A stretch of 39,918 nucleotides of DNA from a virus, in IMG/VR virus record IMGVR_UViG_3300010399_000020, positions 1 to 39,918 of that record; one strand, 5' to 3'. Of this stretch, positions 12,944 through 21,211 are shown piece after piece. The notes beneath the pieces were generated by a model that saw nothing but the letters and a program-made list of their open reading frames with translations, had not been told where the DNA came from and ran no database searches. The translations under genes and the position numbers were made by a program. Numbering within the stretch: the first letter of the stretch is position 1; every line of letters begins with the position of its first letter.

Positions 12944-13251
12944 GCCACGAACTGCTCACCATCCCGAAACGCTGCCTCCGGCACGGCATCACCTGGGACG
13001 GCCCGAGCTTCACACCCCTCACCGAGGATGAGCGCACGGTGGGCTATCGCGTGTGGCCGTGTGAGCGGTGCGTGGATGCGTTTGACGCGCGCATGGCCAA
13101 TCTCGCGCTGCATCCAGCGATGCCCACCACCCCGCGCGCCCGGCCTGGTATGCGTGATCTCCAGCTCCCGGCCGAGGTGGACACGCCACCGCCACCAGCG
13201 CAGCAGCTCCTCCTGGGGAAGCCCTTGCAGCGCGAGCCAGGGGAGGATTGA
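12940..13251 (+). CDS. Hypothetical protein with Cys/His pairs, 103 aa
   Basis: RCLRHGITWDG near the start and WPCERCVDAFDARM near residue 40 supply Cys and His that could hold one zinc. The C-terminal half is Pro-rich and probably disordered. GTG 12940 overlaps the initiator stop. The pattern (basic Cys-His, then CxxC) is common among small phage proteins of unknown role. Confidence 0.72.
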   Translation: MSHELLTIPKRCLRHGITWDGPSFTPLTEDERTVGYRVWPCERCVDAFDARMANLALHPAMPTTPRARPGMRDLQLPAEVDTPPPPAQQLLLGKPLQREPGED

Positions 13252-13288
13252 TCTTGCGTACACGGCTGGAGTTGGCACAGATTGCGGC

Positions 13289-13723
13289 GTGGATGATCAC
13301 GAGGCCCCGCCCGCGCTCCCTCCCGCTGCCGCTGCGGAAAAGCCTGCGCCGCTCACGCCGATTGTGGGCACGATTGGTAGGCCGTTCCAGAAGGGCGATG
13401 ACCCACGCCGGAATCTCGTGCCCCCCGTCAAAGCTGGCCCTGGCCGTCCTCTCTCCCAGGTCCGTGCGCTCGCTCGGCAGGCGTTCCAGAAGGTGCGGCC
13501 GTTCGCCATCCTCATGGAGATTGCCCGCACCGCCACGAAAGAGCGGGACCGCATTGAGGCGCTCAAAATGCTGGCGCTGATGGGCTACAAGCAGGACATA
13601 TTCACGGGCGTGCAGCAGGGCGGCGGTGGTGGTGTACCGCTACCGAGTGGCGAGGTGGAGGAGGAGGCGGTGCAGTATTACCTGCCGGACAACGGGCGGG
13701 CCGACAAGAAAGAGACCGCATGA
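13289..13723 (+). CDS. DUF5681-like protein, possible small terminase, 144 aa
   Basis: A Pro/Ala-rich start leads to IGRPFQKGDDPRRN and AGPGRPLSQVRALA, which resembles the GRPFxKGxxxNPxG signature of DUF5681 proteins often encoded upstream of phage large terminases. A helical domain (LMEIARTATKERDRIEALKM) and an acidic Gly-rich tail follow. It could recognise phage DNA for packaging, but TerL is eight genes away, so the assignment is tentative. GTG 13289 is the best in-frame start, although no clear Shine-Dalgarno site is present. A 37-bp gap precedes it. Confidence 0.6.
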   Translation: MDDHEAPPALPPAAAAEKPAPLTPIVGTIGRPFQKGDDPRRNLVPPVKAGPGRPLSQVRALARQAFQKVRPFAILMEIARTATKERDRIEALKMLALMGYKQDIFTGVQQGGGGGVPLPSGEVEEEAVQYYLPDNGRADKKETA

Positions 13724-13935
13724 CCCGGCGCAGTTGGAACCGCAACCCCATTCACCTCTCGCGCGGATTCGTGACGGGGCGTGACACTGATCAGGGAGAC
13801 GCGCTCTGCGGCACGCGCGGCACGCTCAAGCATCCTCCGGCCTCGGCCCTGGCGCCCGTCACCTGCGGCGTGTGCCTGCGTTGCTGGAGCTCGCTGCCAG
13901 CGAGTGTGCGCCAGCTGCGGGTGCAGCCCGCCTGA
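13720..13935 (+). CDS. Hypothetical small Cys-rich protein, 71 aa
   Basis: HLSRGFVTGRDTDQGDALCG followed by VTCGVCLRCW matches a pattern I know from many small phage proteins, in which a His, one Cys and a CxxCxxC motif are likely to bind zinc. ATGA and TGATG junctions couple it to its neighbours. Function is unknown. Confidence 0.75.
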   Translation: MTRRSWNRNPIHLSRGFVTGRDTDQGDALCGTRGTLKHPPASALAPVTCGVCLRCWSSLPASVRQLRVQPA

Positions 13936-14138
13936 TGCTGGAGCGCCTGGCCTACTTCGGTGGCCCGCACGATGGCGGGCACTGCTCCACCGCCTCGCGC
14001 TTTCCGCATGGCCACCAGCTCACGGTCCACGTGCCCGTCAAAGCAGGAGAGGGCATCGGCCTCCGTCCCGTGGGGCGCTACGTGGTAGAGCGCCTCGCGC
14101 CAAACTTCGCCTTTCTCCGCTGGGAGCAAGCCCAATGA
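13935..14138 (+). CDS. Hypothetical protein, 67 aa
   Basis: ATG 13935 makes a TGATG junction with the previous gene and is preferred over an earlier in-frame start. A short YFGGPHDGGHCS motif and a beta-rich C terminus (YVVERLAPNFAFLRWE) are visible. I associate FGGPxDG-like starts with small unknown phage proteins. No function can be given. Confidence 0.7.
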   Translation: MLERLAYFGGPHDGGHCSTASRFPHGHQLTVHVPVKAGEGIGLRPVGRYVVERLAPNFAFLRWEQAQ

Positions 14139-14482
14139 CTGGCCCGCAATTCATGAGCGCCCCGCTGCCCGGCTTCCGTGGCCTGCGTGTGCACTTTGAG
14201 CAGGACTACGGCGCGCCGGGCTTTGATCTGCTGGTGGATGCCGGGGACATTCGCCTCATGCTCACGGTGGAGGACGCACAGCAACCCGTGCGGGCTTCGC
14301 GGGAGGAGGTAGAGCTGGCCCAGCGCATCGCGCAGGTGTTGGCGTCCGCGGGAGTGTCTCGGGGTTTGCTGCGCTCGCCTCATGGCGGGCTCGCGCTCTG
14401 GGCGCTCGCGCGCTACTGCCTGGAGCAGATTGAGGTGCAGCCGCCGCTGCCAGGCATCTACCTCCACCAACTCACCGCATGA
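14135..14482 (+). CDS. Hypothetical protein, 115 aa
   Basis: ATG 14135 overlaps the preceding stop. The protein has a beta-rich middle (GFDLLVDAGDIRLMLTV) and a helical C-terminal half (EEVELAQRIAQVLASAGVS). It is soluble, and no family is recognised. Confidence 0.7.
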   Translation: MTGPQFMSAPLPGFRGLRVHFEQDYGAPGFDLLVDAGDIRLMLTVEDAQQPVRASREEVELAQRIAQVLASAGVSRGLLRSPHGGLALWALARYCLEQIEVQPPLPGIYLHQLTA

Positions 14483-14937
14483 TCGCCCCCGCCCTGCTGC
14501 TGCAAGTGGTGGCGTCCTTCACCTTCACGAATGGTGCGCGCGTAGAAGTGCGCCGCGACTCCGGCCCGGACCCCGTGGCCCTGCACATGAGCCAGGGTAT
14601 CCGCTCGGCCACCCAACGCCTGGACGCGAGCACCGCAGGGCACTGGGCCTACGAGGCGGCCATAGCGTCCACCATTGGCAGCAGGCTGCTGGCGCCCGAT
14701 TCGCTGGAGGGCTACGCGCGCGTCCTCAGCGCGTTCACCGTGCGCGTGAGCTGTGGCCGGGCAGGCTGCAAAGCCACCGTGATCAATCTCCAGCTCTGGG
14801 GCTCCAGCTACGCCTACCTCCGGCCCGGCCCGTTGCCGCTCCCGCAAATGCTCATCCTGGCGCAGGCCCTCCGGCAGGCGGCGGGCTTGCCGAATGTTGG
14901 CGCGCCGCCCTGGCCCTATACCTGGCAGCAACCATGA
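14479..14937 (+). CDS. Hypothetical protein, 152 aa
   Basis: The start at 14479 is coupled by ATGA. A hydrophobic N terminus (APALLLQVVASF) could be taken for a signal, but it runs straight into beta strands without a cleavage-like site. A CGRAGCK loop lies near residue 92. The C-terminal third is helical with Pro and Trp. No family is recognised. Confidence 0.7.
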   Translation: MIAPALLLQVVASFTFTNGARVEVRRDSGPDPVALHMSQGIRSATQRLDASTAGHWAYEAAIASTIGSRLLAPDSLEGYARVLSAFTVRVSCGRAGCKATVINLQLWGSSYAYLRPGPLPLPQMLILAQALRQAAGLPNVGAPPWPYTWQQP

Positions 14938-15152
14938 GCGCGCATAGCGTCATTGAGCTCTATGACTTCGGCGCCAACCTGCGCCTGGCGGTCACGAACG
15001 TGCTGCGCGAACGTGACCCGGCGCGCTGCGAGCCCAAGATCGCGCGCGCGGAGTGGGAGCGCGCGATACGCGGCGACAAGCCTGCGCAGCCCGAGCCCCT
15101 GGACCCGCGCGCGGAGGCGCTGCTCTCCAAGTCCCTGCTGGTGCGCCCATGA
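14934..15152 (+). CDS. Hypothetical protein, 72 aa
   Basis: A small helical, charged product starts with MSAHSVIELYDFGANLRLAV. It is coupled on both sides by ATGA overlaps. No family is recognised. It lies next to the DUF4031 gene. Confidence 0.68.
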   Translation: MSAHSVIELYDFGANLRLAVTNVLRERDPARCEPKIARAEWERAIRGDKPAQPEPLDPRAEALLSKSLLVRP

Positions 15153-15442
15153 CCGTCTACGTAGACGACATGCGCGCGCAATTCGGCCGGATGATCATGT
15201 GCCACATGATTGCTGATACCCCGGAGGAGCTGCGAGCGATGGCTGACACTATCGGCGTAGCGCGCCGCTGGGTGCAGCATCCCGGCACGCCCCGTGAGCA
15301 CTTTGACATTGCGCTCAGTAAGCGCGCGCAGGCGATAGCGGCAGGCGCGCAGTCCATCACGTGGCGCCAGCTCGGGGAGATCATGCACGCCCGGCTCAAG
15401 GCGGCCGCCGTCCACAATTCCACAGCGTTGTCCACACCCTGA
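15149..15442 (+). CDS. DUF4031 domain protein, 97 aa
   Basis: The start MTVYVDDMRAQFGRMIMCHM, then TPEELRAMADTIGVARRW and HFDIALSKRAQAIAAGA, follows the DUF4031 pattern almost throughout its length. DUF4031 proteins are common in phages and actinobacteria, and their activity is not established. Conserved Asp, His, Trp and Lys suggest a small enzyme or nucleic-acid binder. It directly precedes the large terminase. Confidence 0.9.
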   Translation: MTVYVDDMRAQFGRMIMCHMIADTPEELRAMADTIGVARRWVQHPGTPREHFDIALSKRAQAIAAGAQSITWRQLGEIMHARLKAAAVHNSTALSTP

Positions 15443-15468
15443 CCGCCCCCGCGATCTCGCGCCGCATC

Positions 15469-16860
15469 GTGCGCCCGCAGCCGGGTGGCCAGGAGGCGTT
15501 CCTCGCCAGCGAGGCGGACATTGCGATCTTCGGCGGCGTGGCGTTCGCGGGCAAGACATTCGCGCTGGAGCTGGAGCCCATCCGCCACCACAAGGTGGGC
15601 GGGTTCCGCGGCATCATCTTCCGGCGCACGCGCCCCGAGCTCACGCGGCCGGGTGGGCTCTGGGATGAGAGCAAGAAGATTTACCCGCACCTCGGCGCCG
15701 AGCCCCTGGTAGGCCCGCTCAAGTGGACATTTCCCTCGGGGGCGGTGGTGGAGTTTGGCGCGTGCCAGCTGCCCACCGATGTAGAGAGCTGGAAGTCCGC
15801 GCAGATCGCCTACCTCGGGATTGACCAGGCCGAGCTCTTCACCGGGCCGATGATCTGGTATCTCTTCGGCCGCAACCGCACCACGTGCGGGATACGACCG
15901 TACATGCGCATGACCTGCAACCCGGACCCGGACTGCTGGCTGGCGGAGTACGATGAGCACAACCGCACATTCAATGGGTTTCTCGGCTGGTGGCTCAACC
16001 CGGACACCGGGCTGCCGATTCAAGAGCGCGCCGGGCAACTCCGGTGGATGCTGCGGGCCGGGGACGAAACGGACGCCATCCTCTGGGCCGATTCGCGCGA
16101 GCAGGTGATTGCGCTGGGCCGGGAGCGCGGCATCAAAGAGGCGGACCTGCTGCCCAAGAGCGTGACATTCATTCCCGGCCACATGGAGGAGAATGTGCTC
16201 GGGATGCAGGCGGACCCTGGCTACCGGGCCACGCTGCTGGCCGGGACGTTCATTGAGCGTGAGCGCCTACTGAACGGCAACTGGAAAATCAGGGCGAGCA
16301 CGGGCAACGTGTTCAGCCGCGGCTGGTTTGAGATCGTAGACGCCGTGCCCGTAGGCGCCCAGCGCGTGCGCTATGGCGACAAAGCGGCCACGAAAGACAA
16401 GACAGAGAAGGGCAACCCGCGCGGCGCGCGCTCGGCCTCGGTGCGCATGGCCCGGCACAATGGCATTTACTACGTGGAGCACGCGCACGCCGCCCGCATG
16501 AACGTGGCGGAGCGGGAAGCGCTCTGGCGGAGCCTGGCGGAAACGGACCCCGAGGGCACGGTGCAGTGGGTGGAGCAGGAGCCGGGCTCAGGCGGCAAAG
16601 AGAGCGCCGAGGCCACTATCCGCAACCTGGCGGGCTTCTCGGTGTACGCCGATAGAGTCACCGGGGACAAGCTGCTGCGGTCCCAGCCACTTGCGGCGCA
16701 GGCATATGCTGGTAATGTGAAGCTTGTGCGCGGCCCCTGGAACGCTGAGTTTTTGGATGAGCTGCACGCCTTCCCCAAGGGCGCGCGCAAGGATTCGGTG
16801 GACGCCGCTTCGGGCGCGTTCAACAAGCTCGCCGCCCATGCGGGCCTGCTGGTGGTATGA
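15469..16860 (+). CDS. Terminase large subunit (TerL), 463 aa
   Basis: The ATPase half begins with GGQEAFLASEADIAIFGG, and the Walker A GGVAFAGKT lies at 22-30. Walker B is YLGIDQAEL at about 115-123, and the coupling-type region is RMTCNPDPDCW (147-157). The nuclease half shows RYGDKAAT (D304), VEQEPGSGG (E369, E371) and KDSVDAASGAF (D442, D445), an RNase H-like site. The protein pumps and cuts phage DNA during packaging. Walker B has Gln after Asp instead of the usual Glu. The start is unsure: GTG 15469 is used, but CTG 15439 would give a CTGA overlap with the previous gene and 10 more residues. Confidence 0.93.
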   Translation: MRPQPGGQEAFLASEADIAIFGGVAFAGKTFALELEPIRHHKVGGFRGIIFRRTRPELTRPGGLWDESKKIYPHLGAEPLVGPLKWTFPSGAVVEFGACQLPTDVESWKSAQIAYLGIDQAELFTGPMIWYLFGRNRTTCGIRPYMRMTCNPDPDCWLAEYDEHNRTFNGFLGWWLNPDTGLPIQERAGQLRWMLRAGDETDAILWADSREQVIALGRERGIKEADLLPKSVTFIPGHMEENVLGMQADPGYRATLLAGTFIERERLLNGNWKIRASTGNVFSRGWFEIVDAVPVGAQRVRYGDKAATKDKTEKGNPRGARSASVRMARHNGIYYVEHAHAARMNVAEREALWRSLAETDPEGTVQWVEQEPGSGGKESAEATIRNLAGFSVYADRVTGDKLLRSQPLAAQAYAGNVKLVRGPWNAEFLDELHAFPKGARKDSVDAASGAFNKLAAHAGLLVV

Positions 16861-17132
16861 GCGCACCCGCCACCGCGCGCAGTGACTCGGCCCCGCTCCG
16901 GGCCGAGGATATCATCCGCCTCCATCGCAAATTCAGTGGTCCCTCCAAGCTCCGCCGCCGCCAGCTGCGTGGCATGGGGAAGTGGCCGCGCCCAGCGTTC
17001 CGCGGCTTCCTGATTTCGGAGGGCGTGCTGCGGGATGATCTGCGCGTGGAGCGTGCAGGCCCCATTCTGGGTGTGCCCGTGTTCACGTCGCCTGCCATGC
17101 CGCCAGGTCTCATTCTCGGGTTTGCCCGATGA
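16857..17132 (+). CDS. Hypothetical protein between terminase and portal, 91 aa
   Basis: ATGA overlaps join it to TerL and to the portal gene. A basic helical part (IIRLHRKFSGPSKLRRRQLR) is followed by a short beta-rich end with many Pro and Gly. Its place suggests a packaging or head role, but no family is recognised. Confidence 0.72.
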   Translation: MSAPATARSDSAPLRAEDIIRLHRKFSGPSKLRRRQLRGMGKWPRPAFRGFLISEGVLRDDLRVERAGPILGVPVFTSPAMPPGLILGFAR

Positions 17133-19507
17133 GTCCACGCCTCCCCTCCGGCTACACCGAGACCCCCGCCAAGCCCGGCATGCTGGCGCGGCTTGCCAAT
17201 CTCTTCCAGGCGCGCGCCATGCCCGCCTGGTTCAGTGACTCCAGCGTAGGCTGGAACCTTTTGCGCGGCGAGGCCCCCGGCCAGTTTCAGGCCACGGGCC
17301 GAGAGGCGCGCATTGTGGGCTGGGAGCGCAACGCCGTGGTGCAGGCGTGCGTGCGCGTGGTGGCCGAGCAGCTGGAGGCCGTGCCGTTTGAAGCCTACGA
17401 GAAGGACGCAGGCGGCGAAGAGCGCGAGCTGCCTGACCACCCCATCATTGGCGAGCTGCTGGAAAAGTCCGACTTTAGCATGAGCGGAGCGCGGCGCCGG
17501 GGGTTGCTGGCCGTGCACTTCCAGCTCTACGGCAATGGCGCCCTGGTGATTGAGCGCCAGGGCGGTGGCGCGGGCCTCCCCAACAAGATCAGCCGCCTCC
17601 GTCTCGTGCACCCCGAGGACATTTCCTACGCCTTTTTTAATCCCGATACGGATGCCGCCATCGAATACCAGTGGCGGGACCGTGGCGGCCGCACGCATTA
17701 CTCGCCCGTGGCCGACTTCATCCACTTCCGTGATTTGGCGGGCGGGGATTGGGCGTTTGGCTACCCGCGGGCGGCGGCCGCGCTGCTGGAAATGGCCACT
17801 GATCAGGAGGGCTCGGAGTACGTCCGGCAGATGCTCAAGAATTTTGGGGCGCCGGGCATCGCCGTGCTCACCGAGGGCACGGCGCAGGACGGCGAGCTCA
17901 AGATCGCCAAGGAGAAGTGGCAGGAGGAATACGCCAACCGGGGCGGCCGCGGCTCCGTCCAATTCCTCCGCCAGGTCAAGGATATCAAGGTGATTGGCCA
18001 CAACCTCCGTGAGCTGGAATTCCCTGACATGCGCGCGATTTCGCGCGAGGGCATCTGTGCGGTGTTCAACGTGGACCCGCGCATGATCTCCATTGGGAGC
18101 GCCAAGGGCGCGGAGGGCGGGCTCAGTGGCCAGCAGTACGTGGAGGCGCGGCGCCGCCTCATTCAGCAGGCGGTGCTGCCGCTCATGCGCGCACTGGAGG
18201 CCGAGCTCAACAACTGGCTGACGCCCGAGTTTGGCAATGTGTACGTGCGGTTCAGCCGCCGTGCGCTGGAGCAGCTCACGCAGGACGCCAAAGAGGTGTC
18301 CGAGCGTGGGCGCGCCGAGCTCCAGGCGGGTGGCATCTCGCGTGAGGAATTCCGCCAGATGACGGGCCGTGACCCTGAGATGGACGCCACGGACACGCTG
18401 GTGGGCACCACGGGCCGCAGCGAATACCTCGTGAGTGACGCCATTGAGCACGGCAAGCCGCGTGACCCGTTTGCGTTCGGGGCTCCGGCGCCGGGCGGCA
18501 ATGGCAACGCGAATGGCAACGGCCAGCCTGCGCCCACTCCGCCCAAGCCCGGCACCGAGGGTGAGCCCGTAGAGGGGCGCACGCGCTTCTTGAGCCGGGG
18601 TATGGTGCTCACGAAAGCGCGGCGGCAGCTGCTCTGGGCGGAGATGGATGCGCGCGCCACCGCCAGTGAGGCGCCCTACCGCTCGGCGGCCGCCGCCCTC
18701 TTCCAGCAGGAGCGCGAGCTGTGCGCCGCGGCGTTCGGGCTGGAGGCGCGCGCAGGCATCGAAACGTCCCCGGCCCTGGACCCGCTGCGCCGGGTGCTGG
18801 AGACCTACCAGAAACCGCAGGGCAGCGCGTTCCGCGCCTGGCTGGAGCGCTACAAAGCGCTCATCAGCGAAACGGTGAACGTGGCGGGCGGCATGATGGC
18901 GGACAACGTGGGCCTCTCGTTTGATCTCAACAACCCGCGCGTGCAGACCGCCATCCGCAACCGGGCCGAGCTCCTGGCCACGCACGTGACGCAGGAAACC
19001 GCCCGGCAGATCACGGCGATAGTGGCCACGGGCCATGACGCGAGCCTGGGCGTGCGCGAAATCGCCACGCTGATTGATGAGGCGGTATTCGCGGGCCAGG
19101 CCCCGGTGCGTGCCGAACGTATCGCCCGCACCGAGAGCATAGGCGCGCTGAACGAGGGCGAGCTCGTGGCGGCGCGCGAGCTGGAAATCTTCCAAGAAAA
19201 GGAATGGCTGAGCCAGGGCGATGACCGGGTGAGGGACAGTCATGCGGCGCTGGACGGCAAGCGCGTGCCCATCGCCCAGGATTACGCGCCCAACCTCGCC
19301 TATCCGGGGGACCAGCGCGCGGCGGCCGAGGACGTGATCAATTGCCGTTGCGGCCAGCTCTTCTACTCCAGCGACGTGGAGCGCAGCGCCAAGCCCGTAC
19401 TGGGCCAGCGGCTCGCGCGCGTGATACGCGCCGAGGTAGACAGCCGCGATGAGCTGGGCCGCCCCAAGACATTCAAGCTGATCTCCGGCCTCGCGCTGCG
19501 CGAATAA
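17129..19507 (+). CDS. Portal protein fused to MuF-type minor head protein, 792 aa
   Basis: Residues 1 to about 440 look like an HK97-type portal: WERNAVVQACVRVVAEQLEA, LYGNGALVIER, the loop FRDLAGGDWAFGYPRAAAAL, and LEFPDMRAISREGICAVFNV with GLSGQQYVEARRR. The portal is the ring through which DNA enters. A Gly/Asn/Pro linker (about 451-482) joins it to a MuF-like domain ending in ARTESIGALNEGELVAARE (about 664-684), SQGDDRVRDSHAALDGKRV and YPGD followed by INCRCGQLF (about 724-747). MuF proteins are usually separate head-morphogenesis proteins. Such fusions are uncommon but known, and there is no stop or frameshift between the parts. Confidence 0.92.
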   Translation: MSPRLPSGYTETPAKPGMLARLANLFQARAMPAWFSDSSVGWNLLRGEAPGQFQATGREARIVGWERNAVVQACVRVVAEQLEAVPFEAYEKDAGGEERELPDHPIIGELLEKSDFSMSGARRRGLLAVHFQLYGNGALVIERQGGGAGLPNKISRLRLVHPEDISYAFFNPDTDAAIEYQWRDRGGRTHYSPVADFIHFRDLAGGDWAFGYPRAAAALLEMATDQEGSEYVRQMLKNFGAPGIAVLTEGTAQDGELKIAKEKWQEEYANRGGRGSVQFLRQVKDIKVIGHNLRELEFPDMRAISREGICAVFNVDPRMISIGSAKGAEGGLSGQQYVEARRRLIQQAVLPLMRALEAELNNWLTPEFGNVYVRFSRRALEQLTQDAKEVSERGRAELQAGGISREEFRQMTGRDPEMDATDTLVGTTGRSEYLVSDAIEHGKPRDPFAFGAPAPGGNGNANGNGQPAPTPPKPGTEGEPVEGRTRFLSRGMVLTKARRQLLWAEMDARATASEAPYRSAAAALFQQERELCAAAFGLEARAGIETSPALDPLRRVLETYQKPQGSAFRAWLERYKALISETVNVAGGMMADNVGLSFDLNNPRVQTAIRNRAELLATHVTQETARQITAIVATGHDASLGVREIATLIDEAVFAGQAPVRAERIARTESIGALNEGELVAARELEIFQEKEWLSQGDDRVRDSHAALDGKRVPIAQDYAPNLAYPGDQRAAAEDVINCRCGQLFYSSDVERSAKPVLGQRLARVIRAEVDSRDELGRPKTFKLISGLALRE

Positions 19508-19917
19508 TGCCGGGCGTGACTCCGGCCGAGGGCCGCGCGCTGCTCATGCAGCTCACCTACCACCGCACGAGCCTGGACCGCGCGGCGGACCTAGAGCTCC
19601 TCCTCATCTGCAACCGCTCCCTCAGTGACAGCCTGACGTATGCGGAGCTCGTGGAGCCCGTGGGCCTGGGCTACGCGCGGCGCCCGCTCTATGACACGCT
19701 CTGGGAGGTGCGCGGCGCGGACAGCGCGCGCTACGCCCCGCAGACCTGGGAGGTAGGCGTGAAGGGGTGGGCCGGGCGCGTGACGGGCTACGCCATCGTG
19801 ACGCGCGCCGCGCCAGGCGGCACGCCGCGCGTGCTCCATGCCGAGCTGGCGGGCGGCGAGCCCCAGGCCATGAACGAGCTGGACACGTATGAAGTTGAGC
19901 CCCGCGTGAGTCGCTGA
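19507..19917 (+). CDS. Putative virion structural protein, 136 aa
   Basis: The beta-rich sequence with LTYAELVEPVGLGYARRPL, APQTWEVGVKGWAGRVTGYA and IVTRAAPGG resembles small phage structural proteins with a jelly-roll look that sit before collar-type fibres. TAATG and TGATG junctions couple it to the portal fusion and the next gene. It could be an adaptor for the following fibre-like protein. The precise role is unknown. Confidence 0.65.
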   Translation: MPGVTPAEGRALLMQLTYHRTSLDRAADLELLLICNRSLSDSLTYAELVEPVGLGYARRPLYDTLWEVRGADSARYAPQTWEVGVKGWAGRVTGYAIVTRAAPGGTPRVLHAELAGGEPQAMNELDTYEVEPRVSR

Positions 19918-21125
19918 TGGCGGGCATACGACACGCCACCCCGGCCACGCTGCCGGATGACCCGCTCTACGAAATCAAGTCCTCCAACTGGAATGAGGAC
20001 CATGACGTAGACCCGGAGGCGATCACCGAGGCCATGATTGAGAGCGCCGCCCGCATCCCGGTGGGCGGCATCATCATGTGGAGCGGGGCCATTGCGGCGA
20101 TACCTACCCGCTGGGCGCTCTGCGATGGCACGGCTAATGCGCCCGGCCCGGACCTGCGGGACAAGTTTGTGGTGGGCGCCAAGCAGGACCAGGCGGGCGT
20201 AGCGAAATCCGAAATTGAGGGCAGCCTCAAAGTGTCAGGCGGCGCTACGGGGCACTCCCACTCGGGCCACGCCAATCTCTCGCACGCGGGGGCCGCGGTA
20301 GGCGATCACACGGGGCTCACGCACTCGCTGGCGATTGCGGACCACCCGGACCTGACGCACGCCGCCCTCTCGCACGCCGCCACCACGATCACGCAGCCTG
20401 CGGCCACCGTCCCCACGCACTCCGGGTCTCACGCCGCGGTCACGGGCTCGCGTCCCAGCCTGGCGGTGGCCGCGGCTACCGCCTCGCGCCCCTCGGGCTC
20501 CATCGCCTCGCATGCTGGGGGTAGCACGCCTGCTCAAACCGTCACGTTTACCTCGCAGGTAGGTACGGCCACCACGGGCGTGGTCTCCGTCCCCGCCCTC
20601 ACAATCACGGTTACGGGCGTCAACTCTGGCGCGGCTACGGGCAACACGAGCCTCAACCGCATCCCCCCGAACGCCAGCACGCATACCGCCAACGTGCAAA
20701 GTCATACGGGCTCGCAGCCCTCGGTCTCCGTGTCGGTGGGGTCTCAAACGCTTCCCGTGGTTTCGGCCGCCAATGCCTCCGGGCCAACACGCTCCTTTGC
20801 CTCGGGCGTAGATGTGTCCGTCCCCTCGCAGGCGATTGCCAGCGGTGTGGATGTGTCCGTGCCCACGGGCTCGCACTCGCACGCCTCCAGCGCCGTGGCC
20901 GTTGCTGATCTCAGCCTGCCGTCCCTCTCGCACCAAGCGATTGGCACGCACCGGGGCACTGATTACGGTGTCCACCAGATCACCGCGCCCGCCGCCCACG
21001 GCGTGGCGGGCACCCTCTCCCATTCCGTCACGCAGGCGGACCCGCACGCGATCAGTGCGCATGACACCGTGAGCAACGTGCCCAGCTACTACGCCCTCGC
21101 CTTTATTCAGCGGATGGCGGCGTGA
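19917..21125 (+). CDS. Tail-collar-domain fibre-like protein with His/Ser-rich repeats, 402 aa
   Basis: Residues 47-88 (IPVGGIIMWSGAIAAIPTRW, then DGTANAPGPDLRDKFVVGA) match the phage tail collar domain seen in receptor-binding fibres. From about 110 the protein becomes rich in His, Ser, Thr and Ala with loose repeats such as GHSHSGHANLSHAG, THSLAIADH and a twofold SGVDVSVP. It ends NVPSYYALAFIQRMA, typical of such collar proteins. The His-rich body could bind metal along a trimeric shaft. Its place between portal and capsid genes is unusual for a tail fibre and fits a head or neck decoration better. Confidence 0.82.
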   Translation: MAGIRHATPATLPDDPLYEIKSSNWNEDHDVDPEAITEAMIESAARIPVGGIIMWSGAIAAIPTRWALCDGTANAPGPDLRDKFVVGAKQDQAGVAKSEIEGSLKVSGGATGHSHSGHANLSHAGAAVGDHTGLTHSLAIADHPDLTHAALSHAATTITQPAATVPTHSGSHAAVTGSRPSLAVAAATASRPSGSIASHAGGSTPAQTVTFTSQVGTATTGVVSVPALTITVTGVNSGAATGNTSLNRIPPNASTHTANVQSHTGSQPSVSVSVGSQTLPVVSAANASGPTRSFASGVDVSVPSQAIASGVDVSVPTGSHSHASSAVAVADLSLPSLSHQAIGTHRGTDYGVHQITAPAAHGVAGTLSHSVTQADPHAISAHDTVSNVPSYYALAFIQRMAA

Positions 21126-21211
21126 GGTGGTTCCACCAGTGGGCGCCGTGGGTGGTGTTTTTCCTCGTGCTGCTCGTGATCGCCGCCATAACCGTGGAGC
21201 TTATCCCATGA
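21122..21211 (+). CDS. 29-aa single-pass membrane microprotein
   Basis: GTG 21122 overlaps the fibre stop (GTGA), and the stop at 21209-21211 overlaps the next ATG (ATGA). The product, MRWFHQWAPWVVFFLVLLVI and nine more residues, is one membrane helix with aromatic residues at its N-terminal edge. The exact coupling on both sides argues that it is a real gene. Its role inside a head operon is unknown. A stray lysis or membrane-tethering peptide is possible. Confidence 0.68.
   Translation: MRWFHQWAPWVVFFLVLLVIAAITVELIP

Noticed and set aside
13248-13580. 110-codon frame starting with TTG
   Set aside because: It is Arg/Ser/Pro-rich throughout, as expected for a shadow of the gene in the neighbouring frame, and has no recognisable motif.
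16820-19243. 807-codon open frame on the minus strand opposite the portal fusion
   Set aside because: It is an antisense shadow caused by GC-rich codon bias, rich in His, Arg, Ala and Gly, while the sense strand has clear portal and MuF motifs.
20235-21062. CRISPR-like or tandem DNA repeats in the His-rich fibre gene
   Set aside because: The repeats are loose at DNA level and reflect protein repeats. There are no regular identical direct repeats with spacers.
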